A DNA stretch of 42,335 bases from Paenibacillus barengoltzii NBRC 101215 (GTDB lineage Bacteria > Bacillota > Bacilli > Paenibacillales > Paenibacillaceae): assembly GCF_004000745.1 (NCBI RefSeq), contig NZ_BILV01000054.1, positions 1-42,335 on the forward strand. The letters run 5' to 3'. Below the pieces are notes generated by a model. It was not told where the DNA came from. It made no database searches and saw only the letters and a program-made list of their open reading frames with translations. This document shows, piece by piece, positions 1 to 6,975 of this stretch (position 1 is its first letter; every line of letters starts with the position of its first letter). A program made the translations under genes and the position numbers.

Positions 1-38
1 GTTTTTCGTCATCGCTTTGTTTCAGCGGCGACTTTTAT

Positions 39-90
39 AATATATCACAGTCAGTCAGGTTTTTGCAAGAGTTTTTTTGAACTTTTTTTC
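39..90 (-). promoter_or_regulatory. Strong outward promoter with A-tract UP element (possible rRNA operon promoter)
   Basis: Read on the minus strand, a TTGCAA -35 (63-68) and a TATATT -10 (39-44) are 18 bp apart. Two A-tracts (about 69-90) lie directly upstream of the -35, like an UP element. Transcription would leave the window at base 1. The first transcribed bases could form a small stem (GCT/AGC within GTC/GAC). A strong UP-element promoter after pdaB fits an rRNA operon, which follows this cluster in B. subtilis, but no rRNA lies inside the window, so the target is inferred. Confidence 0.55.
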
Positions 91-188
91 TTGCTAATGT
101 TTTCCTGTCCTTCACTGCTTGTCCATGCAAAACAAGGACGATTGCTAATTTACCATAAGATTAGCCCCGCCGTCAACTATTTCTTAAC

Positions 189-419
189 CTATTCTTTTGC
201 TTGTGGAAAACGAGCCCGCCGGGCATATTTCGATAATTCCTTGGAGGGAGCAAAGCGAGCATACATCCTGAAAATCGTTTTATAGCGGTTAGCGATCGCC
301 TGACGAATATCTTGATCGAGTCGCGTATCGTTCAGATCGAGCAGCATTTCATCCAATTCTTTTCGCAGCACATAATCCAGTTCCTTGCATTCCTTATCAG
401 TGAACAACATTCCCAGCAT
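189..419 (-). CDS. Small hypothetical protein, 76 aa
   Basis: I do not recognise a characterised family. The ATG at 419 is chosen because AAGGAG lies 8 nt upstream. A GTG at 428 is in frame but has no room for a ribosome binding site. The protein is charged and probably all helical, with clusters of Lys/Glu/Asp (KECKELDYVLRKELDEML) and a basic C-terminus (ELSKYARRARF). It has no signal peptide or membrane segment. It stands alone between the outward promoter region and the SpoIIM-family gene, 142 bp downstream of the latter, so it may have its own promoter. Good ribosome binding site and normal codon use support a real gene; function is unknown. Confidence 0.7.
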   Translation of the reverse strand: MLGMLFTDKECKELDYVLRKELDEMLLDLNDTRLDQDIRQAIANRYKTIFRMYARFAPSKELSKYARRARFPQAKE

Positions 420-561
420 GCATAACACTCCTTGTTCGATCCATGTTTTAAGATATCGATCTATTTATAGATGCTTTAATGTTATGCTCACTTTTTGGGA
501 AATTTATGAATGCATGCGAAAATCATTAATCACTTTAATTTTCAAAGACCTGACTTGCCGC

Positions 562-1176
562 TCAACCAACGAGATAAAAAGTTAACGTGCTCTCAATCAC
601 CGCAGCGACCAGCAGCATAATAACAATCCAGATCGCCCCCCGCCCGGCAGAAACAAGAAAGCCTCTCCAATCCACCGTACGCTCCGAGGCATCTCTGGAA
701 CCGGCCTCTCCTAAGCTCTTTACCGCCAAATAGCCGAATTGCATCCCAAACCCTGCGGCAATCAGAATCGCAGGAATTTCAATGATCCCGTGAGGAAGCA
801 GGCCACGAACGATCAAATCCACTAAATTCTCACCTCGACCGCCAGCCGCCGCCACCACAAATCCTAAAGCCAAACCGTTCATCAACAAGAAGAAAGCCGG
901 TAAAATTCCAAGAATGGCGCCTAGCAACATCACACCGAGACTTTTAGTCACATTATTAAAAAAGATAAACAGGAAGAAGTTCCACTCCGGATGCTCCGAC
1001 TGTGCCAAATCCCGGCTGATCCGGCTAAGCTGTTCGAGATTAGGCATTACCAGGCGGGTTAACGTGTCTGCATTTGCTGCCCCCAGAACTAGTCCCGCTG
1101 CAAAAATCAAAATCGATAGCAGCATGGCTTTCTTATATTTACGTAAGTCGCGGATAAACTTCCGAATCGAGAACAT
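562..1176 (-). CDS. SpoIIM-family (DUF95) integral membrane protein
   Basis: A 204-residue protein with about five hydrophobic segments: near residues 17-36, 65-85, 87-110, 127-150 and 178-203. The central pattern FFNNVTKSL, then LPAFFLLMNGLALG, then LLPHGIIEIPAILIAAGFG is typical of the stage II sporulation protein M / DUF95 family. SpoIIM itself works with SpoIID and SpoIIP in septal peptidoglycan hydrolysis during engulfment. The ATG at 1176 is preceded by AAGGAG 9 nt upstream; a TTG at 1209 is a weaker alternative. It is divergent from pdaB. In B. subtilis spoIIM maps elsewhere, so this may be a paralogue and no gene symbol is given. Confidence 0.8.
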   Translation of the reverse strand: MFSIRKFIRDLRKYKKAMLLSILIFAAGLVLGAANADTLTRLVMPNLEQLSRISRDLAQSEHPEWNFFLFIFFNNVTKSLGVMLLGAILGILPAFFLLMNGLALGFVVAAAGGRGENLVDLIVRGLLPHGIIEIPAILIAAGFGMQFGYLAVKSLGEAGSRDASERTVDWRGFLVSAGRGAIWIVIMLLVAAVIESTLTFYLVG

Positions 1177-1212
1177 TGCATCAATCTCCTTCAAATTATG
1201 ATCGGCCAAGCG

Positions 1213-1240
1213 TCATAAAGCTGTGGAACAAGCATACATT
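1213..1240 (+). promoter_or_regulatory. Candidate sigma-E promoter of pdaB
   Basis: TCATAAA (1213-1219) and CATACATT (1233-1240) are separated by 13 bp. The -10 matches the mother-cell sigma-E consensus CATACA-T fully and the first five bases of the -35 match KMATATT. Start of transcription would be near 1247, about 50 nt ahead of the pdaB ATG. Assignment by pattern only; consistent with pdaB being a sporulation gene. Confidence 0.55.
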
Positions 1241-1299
1241 TGTACAAGCGGATCAGTTCAGATCATTTCATTCTGATAACGAGAGGGGCTTAAAGGTTC

Positions 1300-2109
1300 A
1301 TGAACAACTTCTTCTATGTCCTTAACGGAAAGAAAATCAAACGCTTTTTCTTTGTCTTCGCTGCGGCCCTCTTTGCTGCCGGCGTCATTTACGTGGAGCA
1401 GGGCCATGTCACGGTATTCTCAGAGGAAAGCGCTCCGTCGGCTATTTATAGCGTGTCCACGAACAAAAAAGTCATAGCCCTTACCTTCGATATCAGTTGG
1501 GGCGATACGCGGGCCGAGCCGATTCTCAACGTGCTGAAGGAGAAGAATGTGCAGAAAGCCACCTTCTTCCTGTCTTCGCCTTGGAGCAAGACCCATCCAG
1601 ACATCGTCAAAGCAATTCAGAAGGAAGGTTATGAAATTGGAAGCCACGGGCATAAGCATACGAATTACAGCAGCCTGAGCGACGAGGAAATCGCCCGTCA
1701 GATTTCAACCGCACATACGATTTTGACCGAAGTAACAGGCCAACCTCCTAAGCTGCTGCGGCTTCCAAACGGTGACTTCGATAAGCGCGTGCTTAGAATT
1801 GCTGCAAGTCAAGGCTACCAAGTCATTCAATGGGATACGGACTCTCAGGATTGGATGAACAAAGGAGTTCAAACCATCGTTGACCGCGTCGTTAAAAAAG
1901 CCCATCCCGGGGATATCGTTCTCCTTCACGCCAGCGATTCGGTGAAGCAAACGCATGAAGCGTTGCCGATTATCATCGATGAGCTCCGCAAGAAAGGCTA
2001 TGAGTTTGTGACCGTAACGGACCTGCTGCAGGAAGCCAGCGTTCAAGGCAACGAAGTCCGTGATCAAGCGTGGCTGAAGAAGCAGCTTGAGTACGCAATT
2101 GGATTGTAA
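1300..2109 (+). CDS. pdaB: PdaB-type polysaccharide deacetylase, sporulation
   Basis: Predicted membrane-anchored NodB-fold carbohydrate deacetylase, 269 aa, needed in Bacillus for maintenance of spores after late sporulation. An N-terminal hydrophobic anchor spans about residues 15-32 and the NodB domain about 55-245. Visible motifs are TFDISWGD (62-69), SHGHKH (115-120), RLPNG (154-158) and LLH (208-210). The usual second Asp of TFDD is Ile65, a PdaB hallmark, while His116 and His120 of the metal site are kept. The ATG at 1300 follows GAGAGGGG at a longish spacing. It is convergent with kbaA and shares its terminator. Confidence 0.9.
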   Translation: MNNFFYVLNGKKIKRFFFVFAAALFAAGVIYVEQGHVTVFSEESAPSAIYSVSTNKKVIALTFDISWGDTRAEPILNVLKEKNVQKATFFLSSPWSKTHPDIVKAIQKEGYEIGSHGHKHTNYSSLSDEEIARQISTAHTILTEVTGQPPKLLRLPNGDFDKRVLRIAASQGYQVIQWDTDSQDWMNKGVQTIVDRVVKKAHPGDIVLLHASDSVKQTHEALPIIIDELRKKGYEFVTVTDLLQEASVQGNEVRDQAWLKKQLEYAIGL

Positions 2110-2117
2110 ACTGTAGC

Positions 2118-2146
2118 AAAAAAGCCCAGTTTAGGCTGGGCTTTTT
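2118..2146. terminator. Bidirectional terminator between pdaB and kbaA
   Basis: AGCCCAG (2123-2129) pairs with CTGGGCT (2136-2142) across a 6-nt loop, flanked by an A-run on the left and a T-run on the right. It therefore works as an intrinsic terminator on either strand. The kbaA stop codon (2131-2133) lies in the loop and its last codons form one arm. Confidence 0.9.
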
Positions 2147-2739
2147 GGTATTTCTGTACTTCCTGAATTCAGCACGCGCTGCAGAAGTAAGATTTGATAT
2201 GCATTACATGCGACTAATGGCGCAACAATCCAGGCCGTCGCGGAATTGACCCCAATCTTCAATACGCCAACGGTCTCTACAATCGTAACCGCAATCATAA
2301 AGAACAACGTGGGAATCCAGGCAGTTGCATTCGTCAATTTCGCCTTATAAAACGCAGTCCCCACAGCCACAATAAGAATGACAATGCCAAGGACTATGTC
2401 AGAATACCCGTTCTTCTCCCCGCCTACGAAAATGCGGAAGAACATGAGTTCCAGCAACGCTAAAGCAGTTAAGACCAACTGGATATATTGCCACGTTCTT
2501 CTGGAGAAGACTCCGTTCCCCATATAATTGATCATTAAATATGCAAAAAAGCCCATTTGAGAATACACGCTAACCATAATGCCCACACCAAGTAAAATCC
2601 CGACATTGACCAGAATATCGGTCAAGCCTTTATATTGCAGGGTATCGGCCCATTGCAACAACAGGCCGACAATCAGCGACCCCGCCGCTCCTACGGCTAA
2701 GGTTGTCCCAAATAAGTAAAGCCACTTTTTTAAGTTCAA
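2131..2739 (-). CDS. kbaA: KinB-signalling pathway activation protein KbaA
   Basis: A polytopic membrane protein of 202 aa with about six hydrophobic helices spread over residues 7-185. The length, hydrophobic profile and position between gerD and pdaB match KbaA, which in B. subtilis is required for KinB kinase activity feeding the sporulation phosphorelay. A TTG start at 2739 is chosen because GGAGG lies 10 nt upstream; an earlier TTG at 2775 has no such site. The C-terminal codons (IPKSPA) are part of the shared terminator hairpin. Divergent from gerD. Confidence 0.87.
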   Translation of the reverse strand: MNLKKWLYLFGTTLAVGAAGSLIVGLLLQWADTLQYKGLTDILVNVGILLGVGIMVSVYSQMGFFAYLMINYMGNGVFSRRTWQYIQLVLTALALLELMFFRIFVGGEKNGYSDIVLGIVILIVAVGTAFYKAKLTNATAWIPTLFFMIAVTIVETVGVLKIGVNSATAWIVAPLVACNAYQILLLQRVLNSGSTEIPKSPA

Positions 2740-2765
2740 ACCCCTTCCACCTCCACTAACGAAAT

Positions 2766-2789
2766 ATTTTACCAACGATCCCGGTAAAA
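2766..2789 (-). promoter_or_regulatory. Candidate extended -10 promoter of kbaA with overlapping inverted repeat
   Basis: On the minus strand, TGGTAAAAT (-10 TAAAAT at 2766-2771) is an extended -10 motif about 27 bp ahead of the kbaA start. It overlaps an inverted repeat of 7-bp arms TTTTACC/GGTAAAA (2767-2773 and 2783-2789). No clear -35 is seen. The repeat could be an operator, or could be chance in this AT-rich stretch. Confidence 0.35.
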
Positions 2790-2815
2790 AACCATTGTTT
2801 TTAAGCTTTTCGTTG

Positions 2816-2844
2816 GGATATTTCCGTTTCTAAGCCGCATACTA
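2816..2844 (+). promoter_or_regulatory. Candidate sigma-G promoter of gerD
   Basis: CATACTA (2838-2844) matches the forespore sigma-G -10 consensus CATAMTA exactly. GGATA (2816-2820), close to the -35 GHATR, lies 17 bp upstream. The site is 34 bp before the gerD ATG. In B. subtilis gerD is a sigma-G gene, so motif and context agree. Confidence 0.6.
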
Positions 2845-2877
2845 ACTTCAGCAATGATGATAAGGAGGAAGGGAACC

Positions 2878-3675
2878 ATGAAATGGCGGGGTACCCGTTG
2901 GATTTTATGCTTCTTATGTACATTCACTCTTCCGCTTGCAGCCTGCGGTTCTGAACAAAGCTCCTCCTCCTCTTCCCAGGGTGGGGGATATAAAGAAACG
3001 AAGTCGATGGTCATCGATATTCTTAAGACCGACGAAGGTAAAAAAGCTATATATGAAGCATTAAGCTCTCCGCCAAGCAGCGAGAGCGGCGGCTCAGAAT
3101 CCGGTTCGGAGTCCGGATCTGACTCTGGTACCGGTTCAGATTCCGGTTCCGGTTCAGGTGGATCCGGAGGAAGCGGCGGAAGCGGATCGTTTGGGGTGAA
3201 GATGATTCTCCCGTCCCAAACCGCCAATGAGGTGCGTATGGCGGTCAAGGAGACGATCACTTCCCCTGAATACAAAAAGGAAATTGAGAAGATCATGACC
3301 GATCCGCAGTTTGCCGGAGATTTTGCGAAGGCGATTAACGCCCAAAGCAAAGAGCTCCATATGCAGCTGATCAAGGACCCAACGTATCAGAAAGCGATCA
3401 GTGACATCCTGAAATCGCCGGAAGTCATGAAGATGTTCCTTGATTTAACCAAGACGCCGGACTACCGCAAGCAATCCATGACGGTTATGCAGGAGGCCAT
3501 GCAAAGTCCATTGTTCAAAATGGAAGTGCTTGAGCTGTTAAAAACCGTTGTTCAAGAGCAACTGCAGCCTAAGGTCGAAAAAGAGCCTAAGGATGACGGA
3601 GGCAGCGGTGGCGACGACGGCGGCGATGAAGGCGGACAAAGCAAAGAAGGCGGAGGCAGCGGTGGAGCTTCATAA
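2878..3675 (+). CDS. gerD: Spore germination lipoprotein GerD
   Basis: Lipoprotein of 265 aa that, in Bacillus, clusters nutrient receptors into the germinosome of the spore inner membrane. A signal peptide ends in the lipobox LAAC, with Cys23 the lipidation site. A conserved N-terminal part (about 38-66) and an alpha-helical core (about 106-232) are separated by a Ser/Gly/Asp/Glu low-complexity linker (about 68-105). A Gly/acidic tail covers 238-265. B. subtilis GerD is about 185 aa, so linker and tail explain the extra length. The ATG at 2878 is preceded by AAGGAGG at 9 nt, better than the ATG at 2854. Confidence 0.9.
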   Translation: MKWRGTRWILCFLCTFTLPLAACGSEQSSSSSSQGGGYKETKSMVIDILKTDEGKKAIYEALSSPPSSESGGSESGSESGSDSGTGSDSGSGSGGSGGSGGSGSFGVKMILPSQTANEVRMAVKETITSPEYKKEIEKIMTDPQFAGDFAKAINAQSKELHMQLIKDPTYQKAISDILKSPEVMKMFLDLTKTPDYRKQSMTVMQEAMQSPLFKMEVLELLKTVVQEQLQPKVEKEPKDDGGSGGDDGGDEGGQSKEGGGSGGAS

Positions 3676-3698
3676 GCTGATAGCAATCAACGCTCCAC

Positions 3699-3734
3699 AA
3701 AAAAAGACTGACCCTTTAGGGATCAGTCTTTTTT
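3699..3734. terminator. Bidirectional terminator between gerD and salA
   Basis: GACTGA-CCC pairs with GGG-A-TCAGTC around a TTTA loop, flanked by seven A on the left and six T on the right, so it can stop transcription from both sides. The last salA codons and its TGA stop (3723-3725) form the right arm. Confidence 0.9.
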
Positions 3735-4838
3735 ACATTTCAACACGATGCGCTGCGCCAGTTCGTCATACAGCTGACCCACCGGGGTCTCTGCTTTGTA
3801 CACTGACGGAGAAAAGTCCGGCTCGGAGGGATGGTTATCCGGCGCCCCCAGCGGGAATTGTGCCAGCAATTCCGTATGTAAGGACTCTGCCAACCGAGCA
3901 CCGCCGCCGCGCCCGAAGACATAATCCTTCTCGCCGCATTTGGAGCACTCGTAGTAAGCCATATTTTCGACGACGCCCAGCACTTCATGTTCCGTGCGCA
4001 GCGCCATAGCCCCTGCCCGGGCAGCAACAAAAGCAGCAGTAGCATGCGGGGTAGTGACGATGATCTCCTTGCTTTGCGGAATCATCTGGTGCACGTCAAG
4101 GGCGATATCCCCTGTACCCGGCGGAAAATCAAGCAGCATATAATCCAAATCGCCCCACTGAACATCGCTGAAAAATTGCCGAAGCATTTTCCCCAGCATC
4201 GGTCCCCGCCAAATGACCGGGTTATTGTCCTGGATAAAGAAGCCCATCGACATCACCTTAACGCCAAAGCGTTCTACGGGCAGGATTTGACCGTTCTCCA
4301 CCACCGGCGCCTCTTCAATCCCCATCATATCGGGAACACTAAAGCCGTAGATGTCGGCGTCAATTAAGCCCACCTTCTTGCCTTGACGCGCCAGGGCCGC
4401 CGCCAAATTCACCGTGACGGTAGATTTGCCCACTCCGCCCTTACCGCTGGCTACAGCAATAAATTGCACGCCAGATCTTGGGTCAAGAATCGGCAGTCCT
4501 TCCAGACCTGCTCCGTGCCCCTTCAGTTCGTTGCCTTCGCCATGGGATGGATCCGAAGGTCGACGAGCCGCGCGAAACGCTGCCTCACGCTCCTGCTCCG
4601 AAGCTTCACGGAAGCGAAGGTGCACATCCTTCACCCCTGCTTCGGATAAGCGAAAGCGGATCTCTCGCTCGGCTTCCACCTGTGCCGCACTGCCTTTCTC
4701 AAAGCCAACAACGGTTAATGAGACGCGGTCTTCCTTAATCATAATATCGCGAATCCACTGGAGGTCGACTAGACTGAGACCTGTGGTTGGTTCTGCAACC
4801 GGGCGTAATGTTGCCTGAAGCTGTTCTTTCGTAATCAC
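3723..4838 (-). CDS. salA: Mrp/NBP35-family Fe-S carrier P-loop ATPase SalA
   Basis: A 371-aa protein. The N-terminal MIP18/DUF59-like domain (about 1-85) is followed by a linker and a Mrp ParA-like ATPase domain. The deviant Walker A GKGGVGKST lies at 132-140 and the CxxC pair (Cys298, Cys301) is the Fe-S binding site of the family. In B. subtilis SalA is a regulator that lowers ScoC (Hpr) and so raises exoprotease expression. The GTG at 4838 is chosen because GAGGTG lies 6 nt upstream; GTG 4847 is an alternative. It follows cwlD by 62 bp, is convergent with gerD, and appears to have its own promoter. Confidence 0.9.
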   Translation of the reverse strand: MITKEQLQATLRPVAEPTTGLSLVDLQWIRDIMIKEDRVSLTVVGFEKGSAAQVEAEREIRFRLSEAGVKDVHLRFREASEQEREAAFRAARRPSDPSHGEGNELKGHGAGLEGLPILDPRSGVQFIAVASGKGGVGKSTVTVNLAAALARQGKKVGLIDADIYGFSVPDMMGIEEAPVVENGQILPVERFGVKVMSMGFFIQDNNPVIWRGPMLGKMLRQFFSDVQWGDLDYMLLDFPPGTGDIALDVHQMIPQSKEIIVTTPHATAAFVAARAGAMALRTEHEVLGVVENMAYYECSKCGEKDYVFGRGGGARLAESLHTELLAQFPLGAPDNHPSEPDFSPSVYKAETPVGQLYDELAQRIVLKCKKD

Positions 4839-4859
4839 TGACAGCACCTCGACTTCATC

Positions 4860-4895
4860 AGATAGTTAGGTCTATTAAGATAGTTAGTTCTATTA
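4860..4895. repeat. Two tandem copies of an 18-bp repeat at the salA promoter
   Basis: The unit AGATAGTTAGGTCTATTA (4860-4877) is repeated at 4878-4895 with one difference (G to T at unit position 11). The second copy runs into the salA -10 hexamer, so both copies lie in the start region and 5' leader of the transcript. Confidence 0.85.
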
Positions 4896-4900
4896 TATCA
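4892..4900 (-). promoter_or_regulatory. Extended -10 promoter of salA
   Basis: The minus strand reads TGATATAAT, a perfect extended -10 (TGnTATAAT), about 54 bp before the salA GTG and directly after the cwlD stop. No good -35 is visible, as is common for extended -10 promoters. An 18-bp tandem repeat overlaps it. Confidence 0.6.
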
Positions 4901-5671
4901 TTACCTGACATCCTCTGCCGGGGTTTGTACCTTTTCTCCAGAATAATATCGCAAGATCCCCTGATAAATGGAAGCAGCTACTTTCCGTTGGTACGATTCC
5001 GTGCCAAGCAACCCCGCTTCCTCTGGGTTCGATAGGAACCCGACCTCCACCAGGACAGCCGGAATCTTCATCGCTTCAAGCAAATACACTTTCTTATCCG
5101 CACGATTCGCTACCCGGTCGGTGTTCTCCAGATTCCGTCGAAGCTCTTCCTGTACGAGCGCAGCCAAGTTGGCGTTATCTGCATGATTGGGATAATAGAA
5201 CGTTTGTGCGCCTCGCCAGCGCGGCGAAGGAATGCTGTTCATGTGTATACTCACGAGCAGATCGGCCTGCTGTTCCTCAATAAAGCGGACCCGTGTCATT
5301 AAATCCTCGGTCTTCCGTTTACTGTAGCCCCTCGTGTCGGCCGCGGCCAGGTCCTTGTCCTCCTCGCGGGTCATGACAACCACCGCACCCGCCTGCTGCA
5401 AATAATCGCGCAGGTACAAAGAGACGGCGAGATTGATGTCTTTCTCGATCAGCCCCTGCTTACTGCTGGCTCCCCCATCGGGTCCGCCATGCCCAGCATC
5501 CAAGGCAATCACCTGCCCCGCCAGCGGCAGACTCCAATAATTCCAGGCTTTCTGCGCCGGCACCCGGTAAAAGGCCAACCCCAGGATCACGGCAGCCAGA
5601 CCTACGCCGATCAGCGCTATTTTGATGTGGTTCAGAGTAATCCATAACGTCACCTTATCTCGATCGCGCAT
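4901..5671 (-). CDS. cwlD: N-acetylmuramoyl-L-alanine amidase CwlD (spore cortex)
   Basis: Zinc amidase of the Amidase_3 family, 256 aa. With PdaA it makes the muramic delta-lactam of spore cortex, the mark recognised by germination lytic enzymes. A signal anchor spans about residues 15-35. Zinc ligands are His61 (ALDAGHGG), Glu76 (GLIEKD) and His143 (SIHMNS), and the catalytic Glu is Glu209 (VEVGFLSN). The ATG at 5671 has AAGGTGG 8 nt upstream; ATG 5698 is a possible alternative. It lies 94 bp downstream of sat with a sigma-E-like promoter between them, so it is probably transcribed separately during sporulation. Confidence 0.93.
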   Translation of the reverse strand: MRDRDKVTLWITLNHIKIALIGVGLAAVILGLAFYRVPAQKAWNYWSLPLAGQVIALDAGHGGPDGGASSKQGLIEKDINLAVSLYLRDYLQQAGAVVVMTREEDKDLAAADTRGYSKRKTEDLMTRVRFIEEQQADLLVSIHMNSIPSPRWRGAQTFYYPNHADNANLAALVQEELRRNLENTDRVANRADKKVYLLEAMKIPAVLVEVGFLSNPEEAGLLGTESYQRKVAASIYQGILRYYSGEKVQTPAEDVR

Positions 5672-5708
5672 AAAAAAAAGCCACCTTTCTCCCTTCATGA
5701 CATTACTC

Positions 5709-5737
5709 ATGATATGGGACAAGGTGGACAAATATGA
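5709..5737 (-). promoter_or_regulatory. Candidate sigma-E promoter of cwlD
   Basis: On the minus strand a -35 TCATATT (5731-5737) matches the sigma-E consensus KMATATT at every position. After 14 bp comes CATATCAT (5709-5716), close to CATACAHT. The promoter is about 38 bp upstream of the cwlD ATG. B. subtilis cwlD is expressed in the sporulating mother cell, so the context fits. Confidence 0.65.
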
Positions 5738-5765
5738 CTCTTATCGGATTAGGCTAACCTGTGAT

Positions 5766-6938
5766 TTAAGTGGGTTGCACCTGTTGCTTCATACCTTCGA
5801 TCAGGACCTCCGCAACCTCCGGCCGGGTAAATTCCGGCGGCGGACAAACCCCATCGCGCAGCAAACCGCGTACCTTCGTTCCGGACAAGGTTAAGTGATC
5901 TTCTTTCGGATGTGGACAGGTCTTGCTGGAAGCCATATTCCCGCATTTCGTGCAGAAAAAGCTATGTTCAAAGAACAGCGGCGTGATGCCCAACTCCTCC
6001 GAGGTGAAGTTCGAGAAGATCTCTTGGGCCTCATACGTTCCGTAGTAATCGCCAACCCCGGCATGGTCACGACCCACGATAAAATGCGTGCATCCGTAGT
6101 TTTTGCGCACCATCGCATGAAAAATCGCTTCACGTGGTCCAGCATAACGCATCGCTGCCGGGAACACCCCTAGAAAAGCACGATTTGCCGGATAATAGTG
6201 TTTCAGCAGCGTTAAATAGCTCTTCATCCGAACATCGGCTGGTACATCGTCGGATTTGGTCTCGCCGACCAGCGGATTAAGGAATAGCGCATCCACGATT
6301 TCCATCGCACTCTTCTGAATATATTCATGCGCCCGGTGAACCGGATTGCGGGTCTGGAACCCTACAACGGTTCTCCACCCCTTCTCGGCAAAGATCCGCC
6401 GCGTCTCGGCTGGGTCAAAATAGAACTCCTTAAACCGCGCCGGTTCCGGTCGGTTCAACACTTGAATCGAACCCCCAACGTAGTATGGCGAACGTTCCAG
6501 CAGCTTCTTCACTCCAGGATGCGCAGGATCATCGGTTTTGAACACTTTACGCGCTTCCTCTGCCTGATCTACAGAATAGACGCTGCCTATCTCAAGCAGA
6601 CCGTAAACAACGCCGTCCTGCTCACCAATCAACGCGACCTGTTCTCCTACTTCCAGACTTTCCGCTTGTTCTCGTGCGACAGAGAGAGTAATCGGAATAC
6701 TCCAGACCGTCCCGTCAGCCAGCCGCATACGATCGACGACCGACCGATAATCGTCTTCGTTCATAAACCCGGTTAAGGGTGAAAAGGCCCCCACCCCAAT
6801 GAGGTCCAAGTCCGAAATCGTCCAGTTATTGATTCGAATGGATGGAAGGCCCTTTGCCTTTTCCAAGAGACTGTCCCGTTCAGATCCAGTTACCACCCGG
6901 TTAATCAGACTTCCACCATGCGGTAATATTGACGTCAC
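5766..6938 (-). CDS. sat: Sulfate adenylyltransferase (ATP sulfurylase)
   Basis: Catalyses ATP plus sulfate to adenosine 5'-phosphosulfate (APS) and pyrophosphate, the first step of assimilatory sulfate reduction. It is the monofunctional Sat/MET3-type of 390 aa, not the CysDN type. Motifs are [10 protein letters not shown] (195-204), GRDHAGVGD (289-297) and a zinc-type cluster CTKC (329-332) followed by Cys341/His343. There is no APS kinase domain. The GTG at 6938 is preceded by GGGGGAG at 6 nt and gives an N-terminus like other Sat proteins; TTG 6953 is less likely. It is the second gene after cysH with a 37-bp gap, presumably co-transcribed. Confidence 0.95.
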   Translation of the reverse strand: MTSILPHGGSLINRVVTGSERDSLLEKAKGLPSIRINNWTISDLDLIGVGAFSPLTGFMNEDDYRSVVDRMRLADGTVWSIPITLSVAREQAESLEVGEQVALIGEQDGVVYGLLEIGSVYSVDQAEEARKVFKTDDPAHPGVKKLLERSPYYVGGSIQVLNRPEPARFKEFYFDPAETRRIFAEKGWRTVVGFQTRNPVHRAHEYIQKSAMEIVDALFLNPLVGETKSDDVPADVRMKSYLTLLKHYYPANRAFLGVFPAAMRYAGPREAIFHAMVRKNYGCTHFIVGRDHAGVGDYYGTYEAQEIFSNFTSEELGITPLFFEHSFFCTKCGNMASSKTCPHPKEDHLTLSGTKVRGLLRDGVCPPPEFTRPEVAEVLIEGMKQQVQPT

Positions 6939-6975
6939 CCGTATCTCCCCCAATTCCGTTATTTCAATGCCGTGA

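Noticed and set aside
459..472. Palindrome ATCTAT-TT-ATAGAT upstream of the small hypothetical gene
   Set aside because: Short and AT-rich; expected by chance at this length, and no promoter could be placed around it.
3076..3190. The gerD repeat region as a tandem DNA repeat or mobile element
   Set aside because: It is a degenerate Ser/Gly/Asp/Glu codon repeat within an intact reading frame, with no target duplication or terminal repeats.
2769..3374. Antisense ORF of 201 codons opposite gerD
   Set aside because: Low-complexity Pro/Glu/Ser product that mirrors the Ser/Gly repeat of gerD; no ribosome binding site.
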